59,901 bases of DNA from Photorhabdus bodei (GCF_003287735.1 NZ_NSCM01000027.1:1-59901); one strand, 5' to 3'; numbered from the stretch's first letter, positions 1 through 9,035 are shown. Notes: generated from the sequence alone by a model not told the origin. Made by a program: numbers and translations.

Positions 1-24
1 TGAGCTTTGTGCTTTAATCCCCAT

Positions 25-91
25 AAACACCTTTCCTTATTTCAGTTACGTATATTAGCTTGAACATCTATATCGTAACGGAAAGGTGTTT
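25..91. repeat. Interrupted inverted repeat (12-bp plus 6-bp arms)
   Basis: The arm AAACACCTTTCC (25-36) is the reverse complement of GGAAAGGTGTTT (80-91). Inside it, GTTACG (45-50) pairs with CGTAAC (74-79). The right arm is continuous, while the left arm carries 8 extra bases (37-44) between its two blocks. It could be a recombination or transposon-end remnant, or an RNA hairpin; its function is unknown. Confidence 0.6.
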
Positions 92-113
92 TTCTTGGTA
101 TAACCTCGGGTCT

Positions 114-136
114 CCACCCGCATAGCGGGTGGTTTT
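114..136 (+). terminator. Probable rho-independent terminator
   Basis: A perfect 8-bp GC-rich stem, CCACCCGC / GCGGGTGG, with a 3-nt loop is followed by TTTT. It would end transcription entering from the left edge of the window. No gene for it is visible inside the window. Confidence 0.5.
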
Positions 137-167
137 ATGTTTAAGCAGCTGACGCTACTTAAACTGG

Positions 168-428
168 CTAAAGCCATAATAAAATGTGCACGTGGTGAAC
201 GTGCACATTAGCACTGACACTACTTCCTACTTTCAGATGTTCAATCACCACCCGTTGTTGTTCCTCATTAAGTACCGAACGGCGTCCCATGTGTTTTCCT
301 GCTGCTTTAGCTCGTGCAATACCAGAATGAGTGCGCTCTATCAGTAAGTCTTGTTTAAACTCTGCCATTGCAGCTATTATCTGCATGGTCACTCTCTCGG
401 CAGAACTGGTCAGATTTACTCCTCCATG
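168..428 (-). pseudogene. Serine resolvase/invertase C-terminal remnant
   Basis: The minus-strand frame contains the hallmark stretch that follows the catalytic domain of Tn3/Hin-type serine recombinases: LTSSAERVTMQ, then AMAEFKQDLLIERTHSG and ARAKAAGKHMGR. The N-terminal catalytic domain with the active serine is absent. The C-terminal helix-turn-helix is cut off where the palindrome at 183-209 begins. The open frame reaches up to about 428, although the first ATG is at 392. Only the long-helix region is left, so it cannot be an active recombinase. It marks a past mobile-element event at the left edge of the acquired segment. Confidence 0.8.
183..209. repeat. 27-bp palindromic repeat, copy 1
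   Basis: Perfect 11-bp arms, AATGTGCACGT and ACGTGCACATT, enclose a 5-nt loop GGTGA. The same palindrome with one base changed occurs at 4540-4566. This copy replaces the 3' end of the resolvase remnant, so the truncated frame reads through it. The two copies bracket the sigma/bufferin segment. Confidence 0.8.
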
Positions 429-615
429 ACGCTATGAAGTTGAACGAAAAATAGGAGGCACTGGGGAAAAGACACATCCCCTGCTGTACAAAAAACAGAT
501 TTAATTTAGAATTGTCCCCGTTCCCCAAACGGTCCCTAAGTCATGTGAGTGAATTTAAACGATTCCGCCAGAATACCCGGTTATCCCGAACAATCCTGTT
601 GAGATAGAAACTAAG

Positions 616-1206
616 ATGTCCGATATCAATAATCTGCTGCGGGATCCGCAGTTTTTTTCCATGCTGCATAAACAGATGTTGCAGTTTGCTAGCTTGCAGT
701 TGAATGATTTTCATCAGGCGGAAGACGTTGTTCAAGAGGCGCTGGAAGGGGCGATGAAGAATGCTTCTTCCTTTGCCGGACGAGCCGCCTGGAAAAGCTG
801 GGTGTTTACGATCCTGCGCAACAAAATCTCGGACGCCTTGCGTATGCGTTATCGGCACAGCAGCGTGCAACTGACTGATGATGTTGATGAGCAAAATTTC
901 GAAGCGCTGTTTGATGAGTCTGGTCACTGGCCACGAAACGAGCATTCTCAGCGCTGGCATTTACCGGATGAGGCGGCCGAGCAGGAGCAATTTTGGACGG
1001 TTTTCGAGCTTTGTCTGACACAGTTGCCAACGCAAAACGCACGGGCATTTATGATGCGCGAATTTATTGGTCTTGAGACTCAGGAGATCTGTCAGGAGAT
1101 GGCGCTCTCTGTCAGCAACCTGAATGTGATGCTCTGGCGTGCGCGTATGCGTTTACGCGAATGTTTGTCACAACGCTGGTTTTCCCAGGAGGATAAAAAT
1201 GCTTAG
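616..1206 (+). CDS. ECF-type RNA polymerase sigma factor
   Basis: A 196-residue group IV sigma-70 factor. Region 2 is recognisable at about residues 12-75 (DFHQAEDVVQEAL, then WVFTILRNKISDALR). Region 4, with its helix-turn-helix, is at about 128-182 (FMMREFIGLETQEICQEM, then LNVMLWRARMRLRECL). It overlaps the next gene by 8 bp (ATGCTTAG), which implies translational coupling with the zinc-finger anti-sigma protein. It converges on the bufferin-like operon, so that operon is its most likely target. ECF pairs beside such operons are known, but the link here is inferred. Base composition is more G+C-rich than the trpS side. Confidence 0.9.
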   Translation: MSDINNLLRDPQFFSMLHKQMLQFASLQLNDFHQAEDVVQEALEGAMKNASSFAGRAAWKSWVFTILRNKISDALRMRYRHSSVQLTDDVDEQNFEALFDESGHWPRNEHSQRWHLPDEAAEQEQFWTVFELCLTQLPTQNARAFMMREFIGLETQEICQEMALSVSNLNVMLWRARMRLRECLSQRWFSQEDKNA

Positions 1207-1399
1207 TTGTTACCAAGCTACACGCCTGATGTCTCAGGCGCTGGATGAAAAAATCGTGCTTTCTCAACATGTTCAGCTAATGCTGCATTTGAAAATATGC
1301 GACGGGTGCCGAAATTTCAGACAACAGCTCGCCGACCTGCGCACTATCACTTCCGCATTCGCTCGTGGCGAAAACGAGAATCAAAATAAAGTAACGTAG
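1199..1399 (+). CDS. Small zinc-finger anti-sigma factor
   Basis: A 66-residue soluble protein with the H-x3-C-x2-C motif (HLKICDGC) of the zf-HC2/ZAS anti-sigma domain. No membrane segment is visible, so it probably holds the upstream ECF sigma factor in the cytoplasm and releases it on a metal or redox signal. The start chosen is the ATG at 1199, which overlaps the sigma stop and has AGGAGG at 1187-1192 at good spacing. A longer in-frame start at 1139 lies inside the sigma gene and has no such site. The signal sensed is inferred from the operon context only. Confidence 0.8.
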   Translation: MLSCYQATRLMSQALDEKIVLSQHVQLMLHLKICDGCRNFRQQLADLRTITSAFARGENENQNKVT

Positions 1400-1409
1400 G
1401 GAAGGGGAA

Positions 1410-1889
1410 TCAGGTACGATGGCGGTAAATCAGGCGATCAAGCGAAAACCTCCCACCGCCATAAGTCATCAGATACAACTGAGCCGTCAGCCAGGTAGCG
1501 TGGACAGGCCAGGCATCTGGATAAACAAATATCTGAATCACCAGCGTCATCACCATTAATGCTAGCGCGGAGAAGCGTGTCGCTAATCCGACAATCAGCA
1601 GCAGCGGAAACAAGTGTTCTGCGGTCGCGGCCATGACAGCAGCAACATCAGGTGGTAGCAGAGGAAGCCTGTACTCGTTGGTAAAGAGCGACACGGAGCT
1701 GTCGGTAACGCGCGGAATCCCTAGTTGCCAGGGTGTGCGTGTCTCCAGAATATCTATGTTTAATCCAACCACTTTGCTTTGGCCCGATAGCCAGAATGTT
1801 GCGGCAAGGCTAATGCGTGCCAGAAGGGGAATAATATTTTCCTGCGCAATGTGTTGCCCTTTTGACCCTAATGTTTTGAGTAATGCCAT
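1410..1889 (-). CDS. DoxX-family membrane protein of the bufferin-like operon
   Basis: A 159-residue protein with four hydrophobic segments and the DoxX pattern (PLLARISLAATFWLSGQSK near the N terminus, HLFPLLLIVGLATRFSAL in the middle). It is the last gene of a four-gene minus-strand operon, one base after the preceding stop codon. DoxX proteins are routine partners of DUF692/DUF2063/DUF2282 clusters, including the copper-related bufferin operons, where this position is called bufD. Its biochemical role is not established. It ends 10 bp from the convergent anti-sigma gene. Confidence 0.85.
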   Translation of the reverse strand: MALLKTLGSKGQHIAQENIIPLLARISLAATFWLSGQSKVVGLNIDILETRTPWQLGIPRVTDSSVSLFTNEYRLPLLPPDVAAVMAATAEHLFPLLLIVGLATRFSALALMVMTLVIQIFVYPDAWPVHATWLTAQLYLMTYGGGRFSLDRLIYRHRT

Positions 1890-1890
1890 C

Positions 1891-2640
1891 TTAGCGCTCC
1901 GTGTTGCTATATAGAGAAAGGATCAGTCCATAGTGTTGCATGCGTTGTAAAACCGACTGAGGTTCAAAAGTTGCATCCTCTCCGGCGGCGATCTCTAAGG
2001 CTTCGGTAAGACATCGACCAGACTGGAGCATGGTAACAAACTGCATTTCCGCACGGCTGAGCAACATTATTCGTACGTCGTCGTCAACGCGGCACAGTAG
2101 CATATGTTCCGGCTGGAATGGGTCCAGCATCATCTCGTTTTCACTTTGTTGGTGTGAGGCCCACAGGCTGAAGACGGCATAATCTGAACTGAAGAGCCGT
2201 ACCGAAGGATGGAGCGCCATCAGCAACTGTGCGGGATCGTCAATGGGGGCCGCTTCTGCCGTCTGTTCGGCAGGGTCCGCCGCGTGCAGTGATTCGATAA
2301 ACAACATTTCCAGCCGGGTGAGATCGCTCAGCCAAGGCCAGTCTGCCAACGGCTGAAATGTCGCAATCCAGTCCGGCAATTGTGCGCCATAGCCAGCCAA
2401 AACAGGAGAGGGAGGCGGTTGTTGACGTATAAACTCCGCTGCCATCGCACGAAAAAAGCACTCTCCGAGCTGAGCGAGAAGGACGGGGCAGTTTTCGGCC
2501 AGTGCATCGATTAGCGATGCTATGACATTATTACGATAAACCGCAAAACGTACTGCTGGATCGCTACCGTTCCAAGCTGTCAGCCCTTCTGGCACCATGA
2601 GGTCGGGGTCAAGGAGGGCTTTATACAGTTGTTGTTGCAT
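1891..2640 (-). CDS. DUF2063 putative DNA-binding/RRE partner protein (BufC-like)
   Basis: About 249 residues. The N-terminal half resembles the DUF2063 domain ([13 protein letters not shown], later [17 protein letters not shown] with the RNN motif). In MNIO-dependent RiPP pathways this protein is thought to present the precursor peptide to the DUF692 enzyme. The start is the ATG at 2640, preceded by GGAGAG. It overlaps the 3' end of the DUF692 gene by 20 bp, as expected for coupled subunits. A longer frame to 2673 lies deeper inside the upstream gene and is less likely. Confidence 0.85.
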   Translation of the reverse strand: MQQQLYKALLDPDLMVPEGLTAWNGSDPAVRFAVYRNNVIASLIDALAENCPVLLAQLGECFFRAMAAEFIRQQPPPSPVLAGYGAQLPDWIATFQPLADWPWLSDLTRLEMLFIESLHAADPAEQTAEAAPIDDPAQLLMALHPSVRLFSSDYAVFSLWASHQQSENEMMLDPFQPEHMLLCRVDDDVRIMLLSRAEMQFVTMLQSGRCLTEALEIAAGEDATFEPQSVLQRMQHYGLILSLYSNTER

Positions 2641-3532
2641 TTCTCGTGCTCTCCGTAATGTAACGCTGGGCATGGCTGGCTTCGTTCAGCAACACATCTA
2701 ATGGTGGAATATTGCTGTCCCATTCGAGCAGGGTGGCGATCGGCCCCGTTTCTCGCAGGGTCTTGTTATAGAGATCCCAGACAGGCCCGGTCACATGACT
2801 GTCGTGTGAATCAATCAGCAGACGGTCGTTTGCTCCATCGCGGCTTTCCGTATAGCCCGCCAGATGAATCTCATCGACACGGTGAAGTGGCAGCTCGAAT
2901 AGCATCTTCTGCGGGCAGCGATTATGGTTGACGCCACTGATATAGAGATTGTTCACGTCTAGCAGTAGTCCGCATCCGGTGCGGCGTATCACCTCGGAGA
3001 TAAAGTCAGTCTCGCTCATGGTTGAGGTACTGAACTCGACGTAGGTGGATGGGTTTTCCAGCAGAATGGGGCGACGCAGCGCATTCTGTACCTGATCGAT
3101 GTGTTCGCAGACTCGCGTCAGCGTGACGTCGGTGTAAGGCAGCGGCAGCAGATCATTGAGAAATAGATCGTTGTGCGTCGACCAGGCAAGGTGTTCAGAA
3201 AAAACGGCCGGCTGGTAGCGTTCAACCAGCGCGGCAACACATTGTAAATGAGTCTGATTTAGAGGACTTTCGCCTCCGATGGACATGCCCACACCATGAA
3301 TAGAGAGCGGATAATCTTGGCGAATGGCGGTTAGTGCTTGATGAAACGGACCTCCCGCAACTAAATAATTTTCCGCGTGAATTTCGAAAAAACCAATGTC
3401 GGGTTTATCGCGCAGGATAGCGCGAAAATGCTCCGGCTTTAACCCGATCCCTGCTCTGGTCGGAAGCCTATTTAGCATGAGACAGTCAGGAGCATCATGA
3501 GAGACGCTATGTGAGGGTAAAGAAATTGTCAT
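2621..3532 (-). CDS. DUF692 multinuclear non-heme iron oxidative (MNIO) enzyme, BufB-like
   Basis: A 303-residue TIM-barrel-type protein with DUF692 landmarks: [56 protein letters not shown], and EIHLAGYTE. These supply the His, Glu, Asp and Asn metal ligands. Characterised members (MbnB, BufB) use iron clusters to convert Cys residues of a small precursor, giving oxazolone/thioamide or thiooxazole groups. Here the presumed substrate is the Cys-containing secreted protein 27 bp upstream. The ATG at 3532 has AGGAG upstream. The substrate assignment is inference. Confidence 0.92.
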   Translation of the reverse strand: MTISLPSHSVSHDAPDCLMLNRLPTRAGIGLKPEHFRAILRDKPDIGFFEIHAENYLVAGGPFHQALTAIRQDYPLSIHGVGMSIGGESPLNQTHLQCVAALVERYQPAVFSEHLAWSTHNDLFLNDLLPLPYTDVTLTRVCEHIDQVQNALRRPILLENPSTYVEFSTSTMSETDFISEVIRRTGCGLLLDVNNLYISGVNHNRCPQKMLFELPLHRVDEIHLAGYTESRDGANDRLLIDSHDSHVTGPVWDLYNKTLRETGPIATLLEWDSNIPPLDVLLNEASHAQRYITESTRNATTTV

Positions 3533-3559
3533 CGTATGAGCTCCTGCCTGATGCCAGAA

Positions 3560-3853
3560 TTACACTTCTTTAAATGCGTCCAGTTGACCAAAACCAGTCG
3601 GGGAGGTCGGAGACTTCATTTTTACGCAGGAACCCGCCGGTACCATTTTCCAGGCATTACCCTGATAATCCTTTTTTGAGGTACCAGCACAGGTGGTGCC
3701 TGCACCTGCTTTACAGTCGTTTTTCCCTTTCAGAGAAACGCCATAGCATTTCTCCATTTTGCTGCCGGAATCCGCCATTGCTGAAGTGCCTACCGTAATC
3801 AGTGCGCTGCCTAAGGCTAGGGCCAGTAATGCTTTTGCCGTTTGTTTAGTCAT
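3560..3853 (-). CDS. DUF2282-type small secreted precursor (bufferin-like, BufA)
   Basis: A 97-residue protein. A Sec-type signal peptide (hydrophobic core [13 protein letters not shown], predicted cleavage after AMA at residue 27) precedes a mature domain with four Cys at 36, 47, 55 and 76. The context MEKCYGV...KNDC...TCAG...GSC is the pattern of DUF2282/bufferin-1 precursors. In that family Cys residues are modified by the MNIO partner and the product binds copper in the periplasm. It is first in the operon, with AAGGAA as ribosome site. Modification and metal are inferred from the family. Confidence 0.9.
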   Translation of the reverse strand: MTKQTAKALLALALGSALITVGTSAMADSGSKMEKCYGVSLKGKNDCKAGAGTTCAGTSKKDYQGNAWKMVPAGSCVKMKSPTSPTGFGQLDAFKEV

Positions 3854-3925
3854 AGAACGTTCCTTTTATATTGGTGTAGAAGGTGAATTACTGCTTTGCT
3901 GAAACAAGCATTTGCTTCACTCGAT

Positions 3926-3953
3926 TAGTCGCATCACATATTAATTTCTTACA
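3926..3953 (-). promoter_or_regulatory. Candidate ECF-type promoter of the bufferin-like operon
   Basis: On the minus strand, TGTAAG (3953-3948) and CGACTA (3931-3926) are separated by 16 bp, about 75 bp upstream of the bufA-like start. This spacing and the GTAA/CGA character resemble ECF-dependent promoters. It would fit control by the sigma factor at 616-1206. No transcript start is known. Confidence 0.35.
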
Positions 3954-4086
3954 GTGAATATGAGAAAAAAAATGATTTTTTTTATAGTTGACTGATTTTT
4001 AATGACTTATTTTTGTGAATCAGATATTGGTCTGTACAAGAAATAGGCTTTTTTAGGATGTTTTACGTATGTTCATCGTAGTAGGC

Positions 4087-4368
4087 ATGAAAGTGGAGTG
4101 GGTTGTGGTCGTCATAGTACATCGGTATCAGGGGGACAAAGAACTTCCGATTAAACCGAATAAAAATCAGATGATTAAAAGTGGTAAAAACAACGGTTAA
4201 AACCTTATACCATTAAAATTAAAACTAGAAGGTGAAACAACGGCCTTTAATAATGGCTTAAAATTTGCCTGTCATAAAACTATCAATGGAAAATGAGAAG
4301 CAAAAATTGGTTTTGTTAATGGTTATATTCCCCGAAAAAAAGTAAATATGAATAGGTTAATCAGGTAA
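4087..4368 (+). pseudogene. Unrecognised 93-codon gene with two in-frame stops
   Basis: A single reading frame from the ATG at 4087 to TAA 4366-4368 stays open apart from TAA at 4198 and TGA at 4294. The translation has protein-like segments either side (YQGDKELPIKPNKNQM; LKLKLEGETTAFNNGLKFAC; KIGFVNGYIP). I do not recognise the family. It sits between the bufferin-like promoter and trpS, in otherwise AT-rich non-coding DNA (3854-4577). It is probably a small decayed accessory gene; chance openness is possible. Confidence 0.4.
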
Positions 4369-4539
4369 TATGTTTTCTAAAATGAACCGCTTTAATAATA
4401 TTTTCAACCGCAGAATAAACTTTTTAATAAACCAGTTAAATAATCGAATATGAAAAATCGGAATATCTTAAATAGGTCAGTTTAAGCTTGCTTTACACTG
4501 TTTTAATTTGTCCAATCGTATTGCTTTTCTGTAGCCTGA

Positions 4540-4566
4540 AATGCGCACGTGGTGAACGTGCACATT
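4540..4566. repeat. 27-bp palindromic repeat, copy 2
   Basis: Arms AATGCGCACGT and ACGTGCACATT enclose loop GGTGA. It differs from copy 1 (183-209) by a single base. It lies 11 bp beyond the trpS stop, so it could also act as an RNA hairpin after trpS, but no uridine run follows it on that strand. Confidence 0.8.
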
Positions 4567-4577
4567 TTATCTCTTAA

Positions 4578-5615
4578 TTAAGGATGAGCAATAAAGCCAA
4601 CAGCTTCATACACTTTATCTAGCGTAATCTGAGCGCGGGCTTTTGCCTTCGCTGCACCTTCTGCCATGATTTTGTTCAGCAGGATTTCATCATTACGGAA
4701 ATAATGGAAACGCTCTTGTAACTCAGTCAGCATACCGGAAACTGCATCAGCAACAGCACTTTTTAAATGACCATACATCTGGCCTTCAAATTCTGCTTCC
4801 AGTTCAGGAATGGTTTTGTCAGTAACACCCGCGAGGATATCTAATAAATTGGAAACACCCGGTTTTTGTTCCAGATCATAGCGAACACGAGGAGGCTCTT
4901 CTGAATCTGTGACTGCGCGTTTTATCTTTTTAGCGGCTGATTTTGGATCTTCCAACAGAGCGATAACGTTGTTACGGTTATCATCTGACTTGGACATTTT
5001 CTTTTCTGGGTCTTGAAGGGCCATAACACGGGCACCACCGGTTGGGATAAACGGCTCTGGTAAAGAGAAGATATTGCCGTAGATGGCATTAAATCGTTGA
5101 GCAATATCACGGCTCAATTCAAGATGTTGTTTCTGATCGATACCTACAGGAACCTGATTTGTTTGGTATACCAAAATATCCGCCGCCATCAGTACAGGAT
5201 AGTCAAACAAGCCTGCATTAATGTTTTCGGCATGACGAGCTGATTTGTCTTTAAACTGAGTCATGCGGCTGAGTTCACCAAAATAGGTATAACAGTTTAG
5301 AACCCAGCTTAACTGAGCGTGTTGTGGGACATGAGATTGGACAAAAATAGTACTTTTCTCTGGGTCAATGCCACAAGCCAGGTAGAGAGCTAGTGTATCC
5401 AGAGTGCGTTTTCTCAACTCTTTTGGGTCCTGGCGGACTGTAATTGCATGTTGGTCAACAATGCAATAGATGCAGTCATAATCATCCTGCATTTTAACCC
5501 ACTGACGTAACGCCCCCATATAGTTACCGATGGTTAATTCACCGGAAGGTTGTGCGCCGCTGAATACAATAGGTTTTTGGGAGTTTAGTGTTCCAGATAC
5601 AGTGGGTTTATTCAT
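4578..5615 (-). CDS. trpS: Tryptophanyl-tRNA synthetase
   Basis: A 345-residue class I aminoacyl-tRNA synthetase that charges tRNA-Trp in the cytoplasm. The HIGH-type site appears as [14 protein letters not shown] near residue 22 and the KMSKS loop as KKMSKSDDN near residue 205. The Trp-specific stretch [15 protein letters not shown] is present. It is the last gene of the dam superoperon, starting 4 bp after the gph stop. It has roughly ten extra N-terminal residues relative to E. coli. Confidence 0.98.
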   Translation of the reverse strand: MNKPTVSGTLNSQKPIVFSGAQPSGELTIGNYMGALRQWVKMQDDYDCIYCIVDQHAITVRQDPKELRKRTLDTLALYLACGIDPEKSTIFVQSHVPQHAQLSWVLNCYTYFGELSRMTQFKDKSARHAENINAGLFDYPVLMAADILVYQTNQVPVGIDQKQHLELSRDIAQRFNAIYGNIFSLPEPFIPTGGARVMALQDPEKKMSKSDDNRNNVIALLEDPKSAAKKIKRAVTDSEEPPRVRYDLEQKPGVSNLLDILAGVTDKTIPELEAEFEGQMYGHLKSAVADAVSGMLTELQERFHYFRNDEILLNKIMAEGAAKAKARAQITLDKVYEAVGFIAHP

Positions 5616-5619
5616 TTTA

Positions 5620-6324
5620 TTATGCTTCCTGAAGTTTTAAATATGGGAGTCCAATTATGGATAGCAGATCCGAAAAATTCGTTAATATGCAATCTGGATT
5701 GCTTAATGCAATAGATTCACCGTAGTTATATCCATAAGTTAAACCAACACAAGGGCAACCAGCCGCTTGTGCTGCTAAAATATCATTACGGGAATCACCG
5801 ACAAAGAGCAATTCTTCCTTAAGCAGTCCGAATGTGCCCATTGTTAAATAAATAGGTGCCGGATGTGGCTTTTTCTCTTTAACATCATCACCACCTAGCA
5901 CTAATGAGAAATATTCACTGATGCCTAAAGAAGCCAGCAGAGGAGCAATGAAAGGTGTTGGTTTATTGGTGATGATACCCATTGGCAAATTGTGTTTTGC
6001 CAGTTCAGCCAATGTAGTTTTGACTTCTGGGAACAGTTGACTGCCTGTTGTTACAGTTGTTTCATAGAATCGATCAAATAGCTCACGGGTTTCTTTATGC
6101 AGTTGCGCGGTCAATTTGACTTTGGCCCATGTCAACGCCCGTTCGACCATAATGTCTGCACCATTACCTACCCAAGCAGCAACCCGCTCTTTTCCCGCAG
6201 CAGGGAGATCTTTGGCTAACAGCGCTTGATCCAGTGCATCAGCCAAACCATCGGCGCTGTCTACCAGTGTGCCGTCCAGATCAAAAGCGATAGCACGAAT
6301 ACCTTTTAATACCTTACTTGCCAT
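5620..6324 (-). CDS. gph: Phosphoglycolate phosphatase
   Basis: A 234-residue HAD-superfamily hydrolase that removes phosphate from 2-phosphoglycolate formed during repair of 3'-phosphoglycolate DNA ends. Motif I is [10 protein letters not shown]. The Thr/Asn region is [10 protein letters not shown] and the Lys/Asp motif is [12 protein letters not shown]. The start is the ATG at 6324 (MASKVLKG), overlapping the end of rpe by 11 bp. A longer open frame to 6462 would lie inside rpe and is rejected. The rpe-gph-trpS order is as in E. coli. Confidence 0.96.
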   Translation of the reverse strand: MASKVLKGIRAIAFDLDGTLVDSADGLADALDQALLAKDLPAAGKERVAAWVGNGADIMVERALTWAKVKLTAQLHKETRELFDRFYETTVTTGSQLFPEVKTTLAELAKHNLPMGIITNKPTPFIAPLLASLGISEYFSLVLGGDDVKEKKPHPAPIYLTMGTFGLLKEELLFVGDSRNDILAAQAAGCPCVGLTYGYNYGESIALSNPDCILTNFSDLLSIIGLPYLKLQEA

Positions 6325-6994
6325 GAGATACCTTTGACAATTCACTACGCATATTATCAATAACAGTTTTGTAATCAGGCTGGCTGAAAATAGCTGAGCC
6401 AGCAACAAACATATCTGCCCCCGCGGTTGCTGCCGCGGCAATGTTGCTAGCTTTAATGCCACCGTCTACTTCAAGACGAATGTCATAACCGCTTTCATCA
6501 ATGATTTTACGAACCTGACGCAGTTTCTCTAGTGTTCCAGGGATGAAAGATTGGCCACCGAAACCGGGATTTACCGACATCAATAGAATGATATCCAGTT
6601 TATCCAGGACATAATCAAGATAACTCAATGGAGTTGCAGGATTGAATACCAAGCCAGCTTTACAACCATGATCTTTGATCAGTTGTAAACTGCGGTCAAT
6701 ATGCTCGCTGGTTTCTGGGTGGAAGGTAATGTAAGTTGCTCCTGCTTTGGCAAAATCAGGGATAATGCGGTCAACCGGTTTTACCATCAAATGAACATCG
6801 ATTGGTGCAGTGATACCATAATCTCTTAGAGCCTGGCAGACCATAGGCCCAATAGTCAGGTTAGGGACATAATGGTTGTCCATCACATCAAAGTGAACAA
6901 CGTCAGCCCCTGCTGCCAGCACCTTAACTGTATCTTCACCCAGCCGCGCAAAATTTGCAGATAAAATGGATGGGGCAATCAGAAAGTCTTTCAT
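6314..6994 (-). CDS. rpe: Ribulose-phosphate 3-epimerase
   Basis: A 226-residue TIM-barrel enzyme interconverting ribulose-5-phosphate and xylulose-5-phosphate in the pentose phosphate pathway. Metal-site motifs are seen: [34 protein letters not shown] and EVDGGI. The ATG at 6994 ([11 protein letters not shown]) is chosen because GGAGAAG lies at the right distance. A TTG four codons upstream overlaps that ribosome site. The gene is in the aroK-aroB-damX-dam-rpe-gph-trpS transcription unit. Confidence 0.97.
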   Translation of the reverse strand: MKDFLIAPSILSANFARLGEDTVKVLAAGADVVHFDVMDNHYVPNLTIGPMVCQALRDYGITAPIDVHLMVKPVDRIIPDFAKAGATYITFHPETSEHIDRSLQLIKDHGCKAGLVFNPATPLSYLDYVLDKLDIILLMSVNPGFGGQSFIPGTLEKLRQVRKIIDESGYDIRLEVDGGIKASNIAAAATAGADMFVAGSAIFSQPDYKTVIDNMRSELSKVSHGK

Positions 6995-7054
6995 TATCTT
7001 CTCCAAATCGTTTCTATCATCCCTTAATTGCCAGGCAAAAGGGGAGTGGATAAA

Positions 7055-7867
7055 TCAGCGATATAATGCCAAAAGTTCGTCTACCTTACTGCGGGCAAGG
7101 ATATTCCTGCTGATAGTACGACGTGCTTTGACAATATGAAGTGAAGCCTGATAGTACCATTTTCGTGTCATTGGCGTATCGTGGTTGGATATCAAAACAG
7201 GAACTGCACGTTCTGATGATAACTTAAATGCAATATTTGCCAGATTTTCCTGATCTGCAATGTTAAAACTATTGGTGTGATACGCCGTAAAGTTCGCTGT
7301 TGCTGACAAAGGAGCATAAGGAGGATCGCAATAGATAACTGAGCCTTTATGTGCTTCATTCAACGTGTGTTGGTAGTGCTCACAGATAAAAGTCGCATTT
7401 TGGGCTTTTTCAGCAAACCAGTGTAATTCTTCTTCGGGAAAGTAGGGTTTTTTATAACGGCCAAAAGGTACGTTAAATTTACCATGAGAATTATAACGAC
7501 AGAGGCCGTTGTAGCAATGGCGATTGAGATAAAGGAATAACACGCTGCGATGGAACGGGTCAGTGCTTTGGTTAAATTGCTCCCGTAACTGATAAAAATG
7601 TTCGGCTGTATTGTATTCTTGGGTAAACAGAGGCTGTGTGTGGACGATAAACTCATCAGCCCTGAGTTTTACTGTGTTGTACAGGTTAATCAGGTCACTG
7701 TTGATATCAGCGAGGATATAAGAATCGTAGTCTGTGTTCAAAAAGACAGAACCTGCGCCAACAAATGGCTCTATCAGACAACTACCGGCTGGCAGATGAC
7801 GTTTGATATCATCTACCAACGGGTATTTTCCACCGGCCCATTTTAAGAAAGCGCGTTTTTTTTTCAT
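7055..7867 (-). CDS. dam: DNA adenine methylase (GATC)
   Basis: A 270-residue alpha-class N6-adenine methyltransferase of GATC sites, used in mismatch-repair strand discrimination, replication timing and gene regulation. The AdoMet-binding motif is FLKWAGGKYPLV near the N terminus, with FVGAGSVFLN following. The catalytic motif is DPPYAPLS near residue 181. Length and order (damX upstream, rpe downstream) match E. coli. This is a housekeeping methylase, not a restriction partner. Confidence 0.98.
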   Translation of the reverse strand: MKKKRAFLKWAGGKYPLVDDIKRHLPAGSCLIEPFVGAGSVFLNTDYDSYILADINSDLINLYNTVKLRADEFIVHTQPLFTQEYNTAEHFYQLREQFNQSTDPFHRSVLFLYLNRHCYNGLCRYNSHGKFNVPFGRYKKPYFPEEELHWFAEKAQNATFICEHYQHTLNEAHKGSVIYCDPPYAPLSATANFTAYHTNSFNIADQENLANIAFKLSSERAVPVLISNHDTPMTRKWYYQASLHIVKARRTISRNILARSKVDELLALYR

Positions 7868-7951
7868 GCTGTCAATTAATTACTCAATCATTCCAGAGCC
7901 GCAGATTGTACTCTGTTTAGGACAGCATATCAGCGCCTAATAAATATTGTT

Positions 7952-8854
7952 TTATTTTCTTAGGTCTTGTTGCACTTGCTGCATCGTTCTAACCCAAGGT
8001 TTTTTCGCCTGAATCTCGGCTGGTAGAGATGAAACGGCCCGTTTGGCTTCAGAAACGGAACGGTAATCACCATGAATTAAAACAAACCAAATTTTTCCAT
8101 TACGTTTAGTTTCATAAACTTTATAATGGGTAAGATTATGCTTTTTAGCAAAAGCGGTCAGTGTATCTGAGCGGCTGGCACTACTTAATTGCAAAGTGTA
8201 GTGGTTTGCCGGGGTTTTTAATTGATCACTACTGGTGCTACTAACCACATTGTTTTTACTACTAGCATGACTTGTCGATGGTTTTGATTTAGCCGGTGTT
8301 TCTGATTTCTGCTGTACCACCGGTGGCGGTGTTACTGGCTGTGATTGTTGGGTTTGATTCAGATTCTGTACTGCGTGATTTATATTACTTTGTTGTTGAG
8401 TCAGTGCATCAGGAATATTTCCTGATAATTCAATGCGCTGATTTTGGGTTTCACCATTGTTAGTTTGAAGCTGATGAGGTTGAGTTGAAGTACCACTGAC
8501 AGGAGGAACATTGATTTCCTGTGGTCTGTTGATTGTATCTGTAGTGGTATTCTCTGATGTTATGGATTGATTGTCATCGTTGTTGGATGATGAACTTGAT
8601 AAATCAATATTCTTCTCGGCAACATTTGGCGATTGCTGTTTTTCATGTTCAGTTGGGGCTTTTAAGGCAGAACTGATAGCAATAATCAGCAGTAGCAGCA
8701 CTAAAATCCCAATGCCGAGCATCATTTGCTGACGTGAAACCGCAAATTTGGGTTTGTTTAATGGCTGACGCGAGCGTGAAGGACGGCGATCTGAGGTATC
8801 TGGCCTAAACTCGTTATTTGCTCTTTGTTCATTTTCTGATTTGAATTCGTCCAT
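7952..8854 (-). CDS. damX: Cell-division SPOR-domain protein DamX
   Basis: About 300 residues: a polar N-terminal cytoplasmic part, one membrane segment (LGIGILVLLLLIIAISSAL, about residues 55-75) and a long Ser/Thr/Gln/Asn-rich periplasmic linker. A C-terminal SPOR domain (YTLQLSSASRSDTL...WFVLIHGDYRS) binds denuded septal peptidoglycan. The start is the ATG at 8854 (MDEFKSEN), preceded by GGAGGG. A longer frame to 8890 lacks such a site. It sits between aroB and dam, as in E. coli. Confidence 0.95.
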   Translation of the reverse strand: MDEFKSENEQRANNEFRPDTSDRRPSRSRQPLNKPKFAVSRQQMMLGIGILVLLLLIIAISSALKAPTEHEKQQSPNVAEKNIDLSSSSSNNDDNQSITSENTTTDTINRPQEINVPPVSGTSTQPHQLQTNNGETQNQRIELSGNIPDALTQQQSNINHAVQNLNQTQQSQPVTPPPVVQQKSETPAKSKPSTSHASSKNNVVSSTSSDQLKTPANHYTLQLSSASRSDTLTAFAKKHNLTHYKVYETKRNGKIWFVLIHGDYRSVSEAKRAVSSLPAEIQAKKPWVRTMQQVQQDLRK

Positions 8855-9035
8855 ATGCCCTCCAAACAGAGCCAATACTGCCAATTGCAATTGAAGTCAG
8901 CCCGGCAGGCTGACTTAACGAAGATAGAAATTTGTCTGATAGAGTCGTTATTTTATGACACAACAACCAGATGGATGCAAAAAAACATTTAATTTAATGC
9001 TATAAGCATACAACTTACTTAAAATTTACATACTT

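Noticed and set aside
541..960. 139-codon minus-strand frame opposite the sigma gene
   Set aside because: Antisense shadow of a well-supported ECF sigma gene; no family features.
4540..4566. Rho-independent terminator of trpS
   Set aside because: The stem is strong but no U-run follows on the minus strand, and the same palindrome sits at 183-209 away from any gene end; treated as a dispersed repeat.
5620..6462. Longer 280-residue form of gph
   Set aside because: The extra N-terminal 46 residues lie inside rpe and lack family similarity; the ATG at 6324 matches Gph.
7055..7867. Restriction-modification methylase
   Set aside because: The methylase is Dam by sequence and by its place between damX and rpe; no restriction gene accompanies it.
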